Origin: Rhabditoides inermis
Lineage: Eukaryota; Nematoda; Chromadorea; Rhabditida; Rhabditidae
DNA length: 64,000 nucleotides
Direction of reading: 5' to 3'
NCBI GenBank assembly: GCA_963966185.1
Contig: CAWZYM010000355.1
Coordinates: 852,501-916,500 of the forward strand
Of this stretch, positions 63,931 to 64,000 are shown piece by piece (position 1 is the stretch's first letter; the number at the start of each line of letters is the position of its first letter). Both the position numbers and the translations under genes were made by a program. The notes below the pieces were generated by a model. That model did no database searches. It saw only the letters and a list, made by a program, of their open reading frames with translations, and had not been told where the DNA came from.

Positions 63931-64000
63931 CAAAACAACTCACTTTCAATTTGATCGAGAGATCATACATTCGGAATAACGAATATGCCATTACGTAGTA

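Overview
The window is nuclear DNA of a small-intron animal, most likely a nematode. Four signs point there. Coding exons are split by introns often only 35-45 nt long. There is a serpentine chemoreceptor-like gene. There are two 19-nt matches to the nematode spliced leader SL1. There is an almost complete retrotransposon of the NeSL type, a clade first described from nematode SL1 exons. The DNA is very rich in (CT/GA)n and (TA)n microsatellites, foldback MITEs and retrotransposons. I could not identify the species.

Layout. 1-5 kb: a cut tRNA, microsatellites, a MITE lying between TA repeats and degenerate dispersed repeats. 4.9-11.1 kb: a pair of about 570-bp inverted repeats enclosing an SL1-containing 99-bp inverted repeat, a chimeric rps-18-like fragment and a CR1/Jockey-type LINE (ORF1 plus a frameshifted EN-RT ORF). 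11.4-14.1 kb: an unrecognised minus-strand gene with a 9-bp-TSD MITE in an intron. 16.0-27.2 kb: a large minus-strand gene for an Angel/CCR4-type nuclease with an unusual low-complexity N-terminal half. 27.7-32.5 kb: a complete plus-strand dihydroxyacetone kinase/triokinase gene with three GC-AG introns. 32.8-40.2 kb: two minus-strand genes 200 bp apart, the downstream one a kaptin (KICSTOR subunit) homologue; this looks like an operon. 41.2-42.3 kb: a small multi-pass membrane protein (plus). 43.0-45.2 kb: a 7TM chemoreceptor (minus). 47.5-51.4 kb: a prominin-like multi-pass membrane protein (plus). 51.4-52.0 kb: the 5' part of a PP1-type phosphatase that stops where an RTE-type LINE (52.0-55.0 kb, minus) is inserted. 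55.0-55.9 kb: a perfect 41-bp-arm palindrome, 230-236-bp tandem repeats and a histone H4 N-terminal relic. 56.1-61.8 kb: the NeSL-type element (C2H2 finger, Ulp1-like protease, reverse transcriptase, CCHC, restriction-like endonuclease), with one in-frame TAG and one frameshift. 61.8-64 kb: a tRNA-like/SINE-like piece, a second rps-18-like chimeric fragment and a fourth copy of the inverted-repeat family.

Exon boundaries were read by eye from splice signals, phase and family similarity; nothing was aligned by computer. The host genes have unrelated jobs (mRNA deadenylase family, triose metabolism, nutrient signalling, membrane proteins). Most of the unusual signal is in the mobile DNA and in how it meets splicing and SL1 sequence.
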